Source of the DNA: Paraburkholderia agricolaris
GTDB lineage: Bacteria > Pseudomonadota > Gammaproteobacteria > Burkholderiales > Burkholderiaceae
Assembly (NCBI RefSeq): GCF_009455635.1
Contig: NZ_QPER01000001.1
Span: forward strand, 1-64,000
Reading direction: 5' to 3'
DNA length: 64,000 nucleotides
Positions 56,632 through 64,000 of this stretch are shown piece by piece (position 1 is the first letter of the stretch; each line of letters begins with the position of its first letter). The notes below the pieces were generated by a model that was not told the DNA's origin, made no database searches, and worked only from the letters and a program-made list of their open reading frames with translations. Made by a program: the position numbers and the translations under genes.

Positions 56632-57079
56632 GTAGGTCCCGCCCTCAAATTAAGACCGCTTTTTTTGAGTACATATTGCCGCGCAGGAAACTGAAAATTC
56701 ATTAGTCGGGCAATATGACCGCTTTCTTGAGGCGCAGGCGGCGCCACCCACGTATTCAGATGCGTGTTGATGCGGCCCCGTTTGCGGTCAGATATTTTAA
56801 ATGACAGTCCACGGCTTATGCCATAAAAACTCTGATATTTAACAAATGGCCCGACATTGGCAGCACTATGCCGAAGCAATTCAAATCCTCGATGACACCA
56901 TTGCCTTATATGAAAAAGGGGAATCGCGGATACCTCAATTAAAACGCCGGATTGGAGTATCGCTTCCTATCGGCATTAGCAAGTAAAATCGGGAATCCCC
57001 GTTTCAGCCAATCGGCCGAGTGCGATCGGTCCATCCAATACACATGGCGCAAACGGATAGAACGAAAGGAAACCAGCGC
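56632..57079. other. 448-nt AT-rich divergent promoter region
   Basis: No gene. The stretch is clearly AT-richer than its flanks (for example ATATTTAACAAATG-like runs near 56830) and separates the minus-strand vgrG array from the plus-strand PAAR pair, so it should hold divergent promoters. I could not single out a convincing -35/-10 pair. Confidence 0.55.
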
Positions 57080-57340
57080 ATGACACGTCCATTCATTGTC
57101 CTCGGCGACAAACACAGCCACGGCGGCTCCGTTACGAGCGCGGCAACCAGCGCCAAAATCGGCGGCAAGAACATTGCCCGCCGCAACGATAAGGTAACCT
57201 GCCCGATTCACGGCCCCAACCACATCGCCGACGGCGACGACACGGCCATCATCGAAAACGAAGGCGCGGCCCGCGACGGCTACAAAACCGCCTGCGGCGC
57301 GACACTGATTGCAAGCCAATCGACCACCGGCGGCGCATGA
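57080..57340 (+). CDS. PAAR-domain spike tip protein, copy 4
   Basis: The 86-aa product (ATG 57080, MTRPFIVLGDKHSHGG) has complete PAAR signatures: HSHGG, central CPIHGPNHI and C-terminal KTACGATLIAS. An upstream in-frame start at 57020 is less likely. Its stop overlaps the next start (ATGA), tying it to the membrane protein downstream. A degraded homologue sits at 62196-62384 in mirror position. Confidence 0.93.
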   Translation: MTRPFIVLGDKHSHGGSVTSAATSAKIGGKNIARRNDKVTCPIHGPNHIADGDDTAIIENEGAARDGYKTACGATLIASQSTTGGA

Positions 57341-58770
57341 GCACGGCACAGGGATCGGCAGGGGAAAGCGTGATTCAGCGTTCGAGATTGAGCACGGCCC
57401 TGACAGCGGTCGCGATATGCGTTTCTGTATGGATTGTCGCTGCGTTGTACTGGAAGACAACCTATCATCTGCCTACCTGGCGGGACCTGCTGCTATTCGG
57501 CGCGGCACTGCCCATGCTGTTGGTCGTGGGGCTCGCACTGGGCCGCAGGAGTATCGAGCGGATACGCCAGCCGGAGCGCGTCGTCCAACCCTCCGGTCAG
57601 GCGCCAGACACGGCCTCCAGCGACGATTCCGCACAACAGTGGACGATGGCGCTACTCGACAGCAGCGTGCGCCTGCCGTCGGGCATCACGCCCGAGGAAA
57701 TCGGCGAGGCTGCGCGCGAAGCGGCCGTGGTCACACTGCACCCGGATCTGGCGCGCCACGACGGCGTGAGAATCTTTGCCAGCGGGGTCGCCGCAATCGC
57801 GCCAGATCGTTTCGACGAAAGTCTGCTGCCGCCCAATTCGGCAGAGGCGTTGAACGACGAGCACCGGCGCGCGATGCTGCTGGCTGTCGAGACGCTCGAC
57901 GAGTTGATGGAGCGCCAGGCAGGCGCCGCGAGCGCTGATGCCAACATCTCGACGGAACAACCGTCGTTCAAACTGCATCTGCTATTTCCCGAACGTTGGC
58001 AGCCGGTGGCGGCAACGCTCGCCGCATGGCTCGATGCACACCTCGCCCGAGAGAAATGGATGCCGCGCATGGAGCGCGTCACCCCGGTGTGCGTGGCCGA
58101 TCCGGTCGAAGCCTTGGCGATGCTGGACCGACTGAACGAGGTCCTCCATGGGCAGCCGCTCACGACACGTCACATCGTGCTGGCTCTCGACTCATCCCTC
58201 AGCAGGGCTACGGTCGATTCGCTCGACAATCTCGGCCAACTCTACGCGCAGCAGCGCCCCAACGGGCACGTGCTCGGCGAAGGCGCCTGCGCATTGCTGC
58301 TCGCACATCCCGCCGCGGTGGATGTCGTTCCGGCAGCACAGATTCATCGGCTCGCCGCAAGCCGCCTTTCTGCTCCCATCGAGCAACCCGACCAGCAGCG
58401 CGGAGACGCGGTGATGCAATTGCTCGATTCGGCACGCAAGCACACCGCGCCTGAACTGGAGATCGCGGCTTGCGCGCTGGTCAGCGATGCCGACCAACGG
58501 ATCAGCCGGCGTGCGGAAATTACGGCTGTGGCCGAACTGGCGTGGCCAAACTCGGACACTAGCGGGCGCTGCCTGCATCTGGGTCTCGCAAACGGCGAGA
58601 GCAGTGCGGTGCTGGCGCTGAGCGCGATCGCGGTGGCCGGCGACCACAGCCTCAGGGAGCAACAGCCAACTTTCGTCGTCTCGACCAGCGATGCGACAGC
58701 ACGAGGGGTGATGCTTGTGAGTCTCCCGCAGAAGCCGCCCGCGCCGACGAACGCTCCGGTCTCGCTGTGA
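57337..58770 (+). CDS. Membrane-anchored ketoacyl-synthase-like protein, copy 1
   Basis: The 477-aa product has two N-terminal membrane helices (about 18-38 and 48-67). Its second half resembles the C-terminal half of FabF-type ketoacyl synthases: RPNGHVLGEGACALLLA matches the R-DGFVLGDGAG-LVLE segment, CALVSDADQ..SRRAEITAVAEL matches the AHGTSTPAGDKAEAQAV region with the catalytic His replaced, and LANGESSAVLALSAIA matches the GAAGAVESIYSILA helix. The nucleophile-Cys half is not apparent, so it is probably a non-catalytic relative. It is coupled by ATGA overlap to a PAAR gene and convergent with tssF. Function unknown. Confidence 0.72.
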   Translation: MSTAQGSAGESVIQRSRLSTALTAVAICVSVWIVAALYWKTTYHLPTWRDLLLFGAALPMLLVVGLALGRRSIERIRQPERVVQPSGQAPDTASSDDSAQQWTMALLDSSVRLPSGITPEEIGEAAREAAVVTLHPDLARHDGVRIFASGVAAIAPDRFDESLLPPNSAEALNDEHRRAMLLAVETLDELMERQAGAASADANISTEQPSFKLHLLFPERWQPVAATLAAWLDAHLAREKWMPRMERVTPVCVADPVEALAMLDRLNEVLHGQPLTTRHIVLALDSSLSRATVDSLDNLGQLYAQQRPNGHVLGEGACALLLAHPAAVDVVPAAQIHRLAASRLSAPIEQPDQQRGDAVMQLLDSARKHTAPELEIAACALVSDADQRISRRAEITAVAELAWPNSDTSGRCLHLGLANGESSAVLALSAIAVAGDHSLREQQPTFVVSTSDATARGVMLVSLPQKPPAPTNAPVSL

Positions 58771-58803
58771 TGTCATGGTCGTGCGTGTGCGCGAAAGTCA
58801 CGC

Positions 58804-60648
58804 TCACGTCAGAAACGCACTGCCGGTGCGGCGTGGGCATCTCAGCAATTCCTCACCGTCCTTGCCGGAAAGCAACACCAACTGGGTAAAACTATTGGTG
58901 GTCACATACAAGCTCATGAGTTCGTCCATCACTTTTGCGAAGACATGAACCCCCGTGCCGGCAAAGCAGTCCGGGTCGACGGTCAGGTGAATTTCAATGC
59001 CACGGACCATGCCCGCGAAGGGCTGGCTGGGCACCCATGCTGTTACAACTTTCTGCGTCAGATCCACCACGCCCTCTATCTGACGGGCGGAGATCGCGGA
59101 GCCCTGAAGGTCGTGAAGTTTAAGCAAATCCCGAATCGGTTCAGCGCCCCCAGTCAACAGCACAGGGTTGAGCGACAACTGCGAAATCAACCGCCACAGG
59201 GCATTGTGTCCGTGCCTGAAGCGGATCGCCTTGGTAGGCCGGTGTAGCAGGGAAATACGCCGGGCGAGCGTTCCGCCCTCCAGCGTCAAATCTCCGCCCG
59301 GCAAGCCATACTCGAGATGTGCGGGCAGGTCGCGATTACTACAGGTGAGCTTGCAATCCAGGGCATTCGGCGGTGGCGCGACTTCGAGATCGCCGTTCAC
59401 GAAACTCAAGGCTACTTCCAGACCGGGACTATTGCGCGCGGCCAGATCGTCTCTGTGCAACTTCCAGTAGATCGTGTCGCGGGTGGGACGAAGACTGTGC
59501 CGCAATGAATAAAGCGGATCGAACACCGTGACTTTATCGCCTTGCGGGGTTTGTTTCGTCTGGACGACGGAGTCGACTGAATACACCTCGTAAGCGTGCG
59601 CAGTCTGCTCGTCCACTACCAGCGGATACGCGGCCTCGGTCGATGAGGCGCTGGCCTGATCGCCAAGTTTGCCGGACGTCTCGAACAGGTTGACGACCGG
59701 CGTGCAACCCAGCAGAACGTGCTCCGTTGCGAGACCCTGCAGAACGCGCGCCTCGGCAGAATCGGCCAGAATATCCTTCAGCAACACATGCAAGGTGAAC
59801 TGTCTGCCGCCTAAACGGCCGGCCTGCCGGAGATCACAATCGAAGAAGCCGAACTTTTCCGGGTAAGCAAAATATTCGCTGAGCAGTAGATAGGCAGGAT
59901 CCGACGTTTCAGGGTACGGTACCAGCGCGTCGGCACGAGCCATTCCGGCAGCGGTGAAGGGAAAGCGGTCGAGGGCAATCCAGCGGCCGCTTTGGCCGGG
60001 TTCCACATAGGCGCATAACGCGCGCATCGACAGCGCGTCGCGAAGCGCTGCCGTAAATAGCGGTTCGCCCTGCGTGTAGAGCCGCACCGAATCCAACTGC
60101 AATTCCGTTGCCGAAGCATGGCCTGACTGGATAGCGAACGTCAGCGAAATCTGCGCGCTGGCTCCCGCTGGCGCACGAGAGAGGCTTGGCACCTGCGCGA
60201 TGGCGTGAAAGCGAGCTCCGGTCAATCGCAATGGTGACAACGTCACATCGTAGGCAGTCCGGAAGAATACCTTCGTTCCCCGTACGGGGCGACTGTAGAG
60301 CTCTGTACCGCGCGGGATAGTAACCGACGAGGACATTTGCGCGGCCCGGCTGCTGTCCACGTCGAAGCAGGCGATGGAGCAGGAGGGGAACGGGCGCAGG
60401 TAGTGCGGGTACAACGTCCCGATCAATGCTTTCGTGAACTCTGGATAGTCATCTTCGATGTTTTTTGCCGCGCGCGCCGCGAGCAACGCGAACGTTTCGA
60501 ACAGGCGCTCGGCATGAGGATCTTCGCTCCCGCTATCGCCCCGGAGGGCGAGGCGCGTGGCGATCTTGGGGTAACGCTCCGCGAACTCGCGTGCCCGCTC
60601 GCGCAAGAGGGCAAGCTCCCGTTCGTAATAGCGTACCAGGTCGTCCAT
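58804..60648 (-). CDS. tssF: T6SS baseplate protein TssF, orphan copy
   Basis: TssF (VasA/ImpG) with TssG and TssK forms the baseplate wedge around the VgrG hub. The 614-aa product has the family opening MDDLVRYYERELALLRE with REFAERYPKIATRL, the LIGTLYPHYLRPFPS segment near 95 and the C-terminal TTNSFTQLVLLSGKDGEE. Length is standard. No tssE, tssG, tssH or sheath genes are near, so it is an isolated copy, perhaps displaced or duplicated from the main cluster. It follows the second ketoacyl-synthase-like gene by 101 nt on the same strand. Confidence 0.93.
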   Translation of the reverse strand: MDDLVRYYERELALLRERAREFAERYPKIATRLALRGDSGSEDPHAERLFETFALLAARAAKNIEDDYPEFTKALIGTLYPHYLRPFPSCSIACFDVDSSRAAQMSSSVTIPRGTELYSRPVRGTKVFFRTAYDVTLSPLRLTGARFHAIAQVPSLSRAPAGASAQISLTFAIQSGHASATELQLDSVRLYTQGEPLFTAALRDALSMRALCAYVEPGQSGRWIALDRFPFTAAGMARADALVPYPETSDPAYLLLSEYFAYPEKFGFFDCDLRQAGRLGGRQFTLHVLLKDILADSAEARVLQGLATEHVLLGCTPVVNLFETSGKLGDQASASSTEAAYPLVVDEQTAHAYEVYSVDSVVQTKQTPQGDKVTVFDPLYSLRHSLRPTRDTIYWKLHRDDLAARNSPGLEVALSFVNGDLEVAPPPNALDCKLTCSNRDLPAHLEYGLPGGDLTLEGGTLARRISLLHRPTKAIRFRHGHNALWRLISQLSLNPVLLTGGAEPIRDLLKLHDLQGSAISARQIEGVVDLTQKVVTAWVPSQPFAGMVRGIEIHLTVDPDCFAGTGVHVFAKVMDELMSLYVTTNSFTQLVLLSGKDGEELLRCPRRTGSAFLT

Positions 60649-60749
60649 GAGTCATTCTCTCGCAGGGATATCGTTCGCACAGGATACGGGAAGCGCGCAG
60701 CCCATACGAACCCGGCTGCCACTCCGCGGCCCGGCTTGTGCGGATGCGC

Positions 60750-62165
60750 TCATGCGGCAGCGTCCGTTACCGCCTCGGTTTGCGCGTCCGCCGGCGCCGT
60801 CCGGGGCGCGCTGACCAGCACCACGGCGCGCGCCAGAGGGTCGGCGAGAGAAACTGCAAAAGTCGGTTGCATTTCGTTGAGGCTATGGACTGCGGCGATC
60901 GCGACCGCGCTCAGCGCCAGTACGGCACCGCTCTCCCCATTGGCGAGACCAAGGTGCTGGCACTGGCTTTGCGCATCCGAATCAGGCCAGACCGACTCGG
61001 CCACGCCGGTAATCTCGGTGCGCCGGCTGGTGCGTTGACTGGCGTCGCTGACCAGCGCGCAGGCCTTCATCTCCAGACCGGGCGCCGCCGTTTGTGCGCG
61101 CGCATTGTCGAGTAGACGCATCGTCGTGTCGTCGCGCGCTTGCGCCGGCTCGTCGGCGGAGGACAAACGCTCGGCCGCCCTCATGCGATGGACCCGCGCC
61201 ACCGGTAACGCAGCGTTTTCGCCTCGAAGTGCGAGCAGCAGGGCACAAGCGCCTTCGCCAGGAACATGGCCGTCCGGGCGATCGCGGCCGTAAAGCCGGT
61301 CGGTGCGTTCGAGAACGCTCAACTCGTCCTCGCCTAGCCACGAGTCGCACGCCAGCACGATATGACGGACCGGCGATGAGTCGCGATTGAGCGACGCATT
61401 CAGATCGTCTACTACAGCCAAGGCCTGAACTGGATTGGCGACGATCGTCACGCGCGCGCGCGTCGTACCTGGCGACCATGGTTCGCGAGCCAGGTGCGCA
61501 TCTAACCAGGCGGCGAGGGTCGGCGCCACGTCCTGCCAGCGCTTGGGCAGCAGCAGATGAAGTTCGAAGGGCGCGGCAGGGGGCGGCGGGTCTGCCTGAG
61601 CGGTGAGAGTCACGGCCGCGTGGCGTTGCATCAGATCGTCGAGCACCTCGCCGGCCAGCGTCAGCGCGCGCCTGTGCTGGTCGCCAAGGTCCGCGGCGGT
61701 GCCGTTGGGCAGCAGGCTTTCATCGAAATCGTCTAGCGAAACCGAGGCGACGTTGCTTGCAAAAATAGGGGTCTGGTCGGCCCGCTTCAGTTCGGCATGC
61801 AATCCGACCACCTGCTGTTGCCTTGCCAGCGCGCCAATTTCGTCGGAGGCGGTGCCAGCAGGCAGGGACAGGCTACTGTCGAGCACGGCCAGCGTCCATG
61901 TGGACGAATCGTCGTCGGCAATGGAGGGTGTGCGTGCGGCAGCCATTATCTTGTGGGCGCCGGGTGTTGGCGTCAGGGTAATGCCCTTGCGTACGCCGAT
62001 AAAACTGGCGATCAACAGCACCGGCAGGGCGATGCCTACCAGCAGCAGATCTTGCCCGTCAGGTACCCGGGAGATCGACCGCCAGTAAAATAGTGCGATC
62101 CCCCACACCAGGACGAACACCGTGGCCACAGCAGCCACGTTGCGTAACGTCGAACGCTGGCTCAT
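60750..62165 (-). CDS. Membrane-anchored ketoacyl-synthase-like protein, copy 2
   Basis: This 471-aa paralogue of the 57337-58770 product shares its layout: two N-terminal membrane helices (about 9-28 and 39-57), a linker with the conserved WTLAVLDSSLSLP, and the synthase-like half with RPDGHVPGEGACALLLA, CALVSDASQ..SRRTEITGVAE and LANGESGAVLALSAVA. The same segment that holds the catalytic His of FabF lacks it here. It is preceded by a degraded PAAR gene and followed by tssF. Confidence 0.72.
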   Translation of the reverse strand: MSQRSTLRNVAAVATVFVLVWGIALFYWRSISRVPDGQDLLLVGIALPVLLIASFIGVRKGITLTPTPGAHKIMAAARTPSIADDDSSTWTLAVLDSSLSLPAGTASDEIGALARQQQVVGLHAELKRADQTPIFASNVASVSLDDFDESLLPNGTAADLGDQHRRALTLAGEVLDDLMQRHAAVTLTAQADPPPPAAPFELHLLLPKRWQDVAPTLAAWLDAHLAREPWSPGTTRARVTIVANPVQALAVVDDLNASLNRDSSPVRHIVLACDSWLGEDELSVLERTDRLYGRDRPDGHVPGEGACALLLALRGENAALPVARVHRMRAAERLSSADEPAQARDDTTMRLLDNARAQTAAPGLEMKACALVSDASQRTSRRTEITGVAESVWPDSDAQSQCQHLGLANGESGAVLALSAVAIAAVHSLNEMQPTFAVSLADPLARAVVLVSAPRTAPADAQTEAVTDAAA

Positions 62166-62195
62166 GCATTTTCCCCGTTCATCGTTCTTTTATTT

Positions 62196-62384
62196 TCAGC
62201 CTGCGCCTTCAATAACAACCGTATCGTTGCCGTCCGCAATTTGATTAGCGCTGTTAATGGGATACGGGACCCTGCCGTGGCGGCGCGCAATACCTTTGCC
62301 GGCTGTCGCCGCAATTGTCGAGGCGTTAGTAACCGCGCCGTCGCGACTGTGTTTGCCGCCTAATGCGATAAATGGACGTGTCAT
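62196..62384 (-). pseudogene. Degenerate, truncated PAAR gene
   Basis: The 62-codon frame (MTRPFIALGGKHSRDG) parallels the PAAR at 57080 but ends after VVIEGAG, lacking the C-terminal CGATLIAS strand. The central CPIHGPN is YPINSAN and the second His of HSHGG is Arg, so at least three zinc ligands are lost. It precedes the second synthase-like gene by 30 nt and probably no longer makes a functional tip. Confidence 0.75.
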
Positions 62385-62627
62385 TACCGGTCTTCCCCGC
62401 GGGCAGCAATAGTAAATGAACCAGGCGAAACTCGACAGGCTGCGCCACCGTATTCCTATGGTAAATTCCATCGCAGATTCTACTGAGGATTAGCGTGGAT
62501 TTCATCTGAATACGCTCCGATCCGGCTGAAACTGACGGCAATTGGTGAGTAAATATTTCCGCAACCGGATCATCCGTTGCCGCATCGCAGGTAAATAAAA
62601 CACGCTCGAATAGGTAACGGGACCCGC

Positions 62628-62801
62628 ATGGACGCTATTTCCCAGTTAACAGCCACGCGGCTAACAACATTAATTCAGCAAGCATTCGTCGGCACGGACC
62701 AGATGCAAACGCCCCTTCCCCAATTTCCAGAGAAAGTCCGCGTCTCGTGCCTGTTGCTCGCGATGCAGTCGGATAGCCCTCTGGTCACCAAGCTCGCGTG
62801 A
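62628..62801 (+). CDS. Small 57-aa ORF coupled to DUF4123
   Basis: ATG 62628 opens a 57-aa frame (MDAISQLTATRLTTLIQQAF, later SCLLLAMQSDSPLVTKLA) whose TGA overlaps the GTG start of the DUF4123 gene (GTGA). No family recognised; no membrane helix is clear. Its 4-nt coupling and fresh AT-rich upstream region argue that it is translated. It could be the 3' remnant or a replacement of the gene that usually precedes DUF4123. Confidence 0.5.
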   Translation: MDAISQLTATRLTTLIQQAFVGTDQMQTPLPQFPEKVRVSCLLLAMQSDSPLVTKLA

Positions 62802-63637
62802 TCGTGGACGCTACCGATTGGATTGATCCGTATCCGGATGACGCGCTGGAGCAGCTGCGCAAAGCGTTCAACGAAGCGCCGTTGGGCAACGGGCGGTACT
62901 ACGCCTTGTTCGATATGGGCTTCCTGCCGTCGTTGCGTGATGAGTTGCCGTCGCTAGGTTTGGGCAGCACTGTTGTGACGCTTTACGAGGGGACGTACGA
63001 AGGCGAAGACCTGATGCAGATATCGCCTTGCCTCATGCAGCTACCTGAGTTGGCGGAGCAACGCGATGCGGTCTGTTCGGCGTTGCTGCAGCGAACCAAT
63101 GGGCGGCCGATGTTCAGTATGTTGCGCCCGACGACGTATCGGCTCGCGGAGTTGGCGTCGCATTTGCGTCGGCAACTGGAAGCGCGGACTGAAGACGGTG
63201 AGGCCTTTCTTGTGCGTTTTGCCGATACACGATGCCTGCCTGTGTGGACCAATGTGTTGACTGCGGCCCAGCGTGCGCGTTTTTTTGCTGGGATCGATGC
63301 GTGGTGGTTTTTTGATCGTAAGGGAGCACTGGTGCCGGTTGAGGCGCTGGCTTCTGTTCAAGGTGATGGGCAAGCCCATGAGTCGACTATCGCTGAAGAA
63401 AAACCCTACCAGGTGGACGCGTCGCAATTGGAGCCGCTCAAGCTGGCAGCGAAAGTCGACACGCTGATTTTTCATATTCGACAGCGACCGGAGAGTTTCG
63501 GGCAGTTCACGGCGTCACCGTCGCGAGTCCATGAGTGTGTCAGCGCGGCAATGGCGGGTGAGCTGCCATCGCCTGCGGCTGCTTCGCGGGTTGCTTTGCA
63601 GGCGCTTGAGGCGGCTGGATTGCTGGCTGAGGTTTGA
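62798..63637 (+). CDS. DUF4123 effector-loading adaptor, second locus
   Basis: The 279-aa product starts with GTG 62798 (VIVDATDWIDPYPDDALEQL) and has the DUF4123 core: YYALFDMGFLPSLRDELPSL near 34, TLYEGTYEGEDLMQISPCLMQ-like strand near 66, MFSMLRPTTYRLAELASHLRR near 104 and FLVRFADTRCLPVW near 138. DUF4123 adaptors pair with a VgrG and an effector; the effector expected next would lie beyond the window, after the DUF3304 gene. Followed by the DUF3304 start only 2 nt later. Confidence 0.88.
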   Translation: MIVDATDWIDPYPDDALEQLRKAFNEAPLGNGRYYALFDMGFLPSLRDELPSLGLGSTVVTLYEGTYEGEDLMQISPCLMQLPELAEQRDAVCSALLQRTNGRPMFSMLRPTTYRLAELASHLRRQLEARTEDGEAFLVRFADTRCLPVWTNVLTAAQRARFFAGIDAWWFFDRKGALVPVEALASVQGDGQAHESTIAEEKPYQVDASQLEPLKLAAKVDTLIFHIRQRPESFGQFTASPSRVHECVSAAMAGELPSPAAASRVALQALEAAGLLAEV

Positions 63638-63639
63638 AC

Positions 63640-64000
63640 GTGGAGCACGCGCTGGGTGTGAGGCGGTTGGCGGTGGTGAGAGCGGCTGCGTCGCTGGGGT
63701 TGGTTGTGGTTTTGCTACGCGTGGTCGTGGGGTGTTCGCGGGGGACGGGATCGGATTCGGCCGCGAAATCGGATGCGGCTTCTGCGGAACACGAGTCGAT
63801 GGGGCTCAAGCTTAATGGGCTGAATTACACGGAAGTTCCGATCGGGGATTTTTACGTTGACGGAACTTGGGGCGCGGCGATTCCCAGTCGCATCGGGAGT
63901 TGGGGAAGCAAGTTCATCTGTTGCGCCTCATTGCCTCACGAATGGCATCCTGGGCTGACGGTCACAGTGAAGTGGCAAGACGACAACTTGTATAAAAAGG
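63640..64000 (+). CDS. DUF3304 lipoprotein, cut by the window edge
   Basis: GTG 63640 begins a frame open to the window end (120 codons seen). It has a lipoprotein signal (hydrophobic AAASLGLVVVLLRVVVGC with lipid Cys) and the DUF3304 core GLNYTEVPIGDFYVDGTWG and FICCASLPHEWHPGLTVTVK, like the truncated gene at 38636. A later GTG at 63658 is another possible start. DUF3304 lipoproteins occur in T6SS effector-immunity loci; it may protect against an effector just outside the window. Confidence 0.8.
   Translation, partial: MEHALGVRRLAVVRAAASLGLVVVLLRVVVGCSRGTGSDSAAKSDAASAEHESMGLKLNGLNYTEVPIGDFYVDGTWGAAIPSRIGSWGSKFICCASLPHEWHPGLTVTVKWQDDNLYKK

Overview
The window opens on the start codon of dnaA and runs through dnaN and gyrB, the usual first genes of the main chromosome. 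High GC content, the long Ala/Asn-rich DnaA linker, the gene order and the kinds of type VI secretion (T6SS) accessory genes all suggest a Burkholderia/Paraburkholderia-type betaproteobacterium. The genus is an inference; no 16S gene is present. I saw no tRNA, rRNA or CRISPR array.

Layout: (1) 1-5720, replication core dnaA-dnaN-gyrB, with terminators after dnaN and gyrB. (2) 5959-18897, a defence/immigration-control island: a complete type I restriction-modification system (hsdM-hsdS-hsdR) with a co-transcribed YgjP-like metallopeptidase, an IS3-like transposase relic, a 445-aa protein with a nuclease-like D...QxK motif, a two-gene unit whose second product has a PD-(D/E)xK signature, an Mrr-type nuclease, and a SymE-like toxin gene on the other strand. 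This parallels the hsd/mrr/symE cluster of E. coli but adds unrecognised nuclease genes.

(3) 19668-33120 (+), a T6SS effector region of the Tle3 type: VgrG, a DUF3274 alpha/beta-hydrolase (Tle3-like lipase), three Tla3 (DUF2875)-PAAR cassettes, a Sel1-repeat lipoprotein, a small membrane protein and a pentapeptide-repeat protein. About 1 kb is repeated almost perfectly between cassettes 1 and 3, and a 5' vgrG fragment with two in-frame deletions sits between them. (4) 33297-39016, a graveyard of T6SS accessory modules, mostly minus strand: intact Imm52, SUMF1-like and DUF3592 genes stand among truncated PAAR, DUF4123, metallopeptidase-like and other effector remnants, ending in a head-to-head junction of two genes that have both lost their 5' ends.

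(5) 39249-41517, small unrecognised or DUF6843 genes. (6) 56631-41628 (-), an intact T6SS export locus: a standard VgrG, an evolved VgrG with a C-terminal HExGHxxGxxD metallopeptidase followed by a 4-nt-overlapping secreted candidate immunity gene, then VgrG-DUF4123-VasX/BTH_I2691-type pore-forming effector-DUF6708, with start/stop overlaps throughout. (7) 57080-64000, two divergent PAAR-plus-membrane-protein pairs whose membrane proteins look like the C-terminal half of a ketoacyl synthase, flanking an orphan tssF baseplate gene; then a small ORF, DUF4123 and a DUF3304 lipoprotein gene cut by the window edge.

Working model: the T6SS sheath, tube and membrane-complex genes lie elsewhere. This region supplies alternative spike tips (VgrG, PAAR), loading adaptors (DUF4123, Tla3), antibacterial effectors and immunity proteins, and has been repeatedly rearranged by recombination between similar cassettes.
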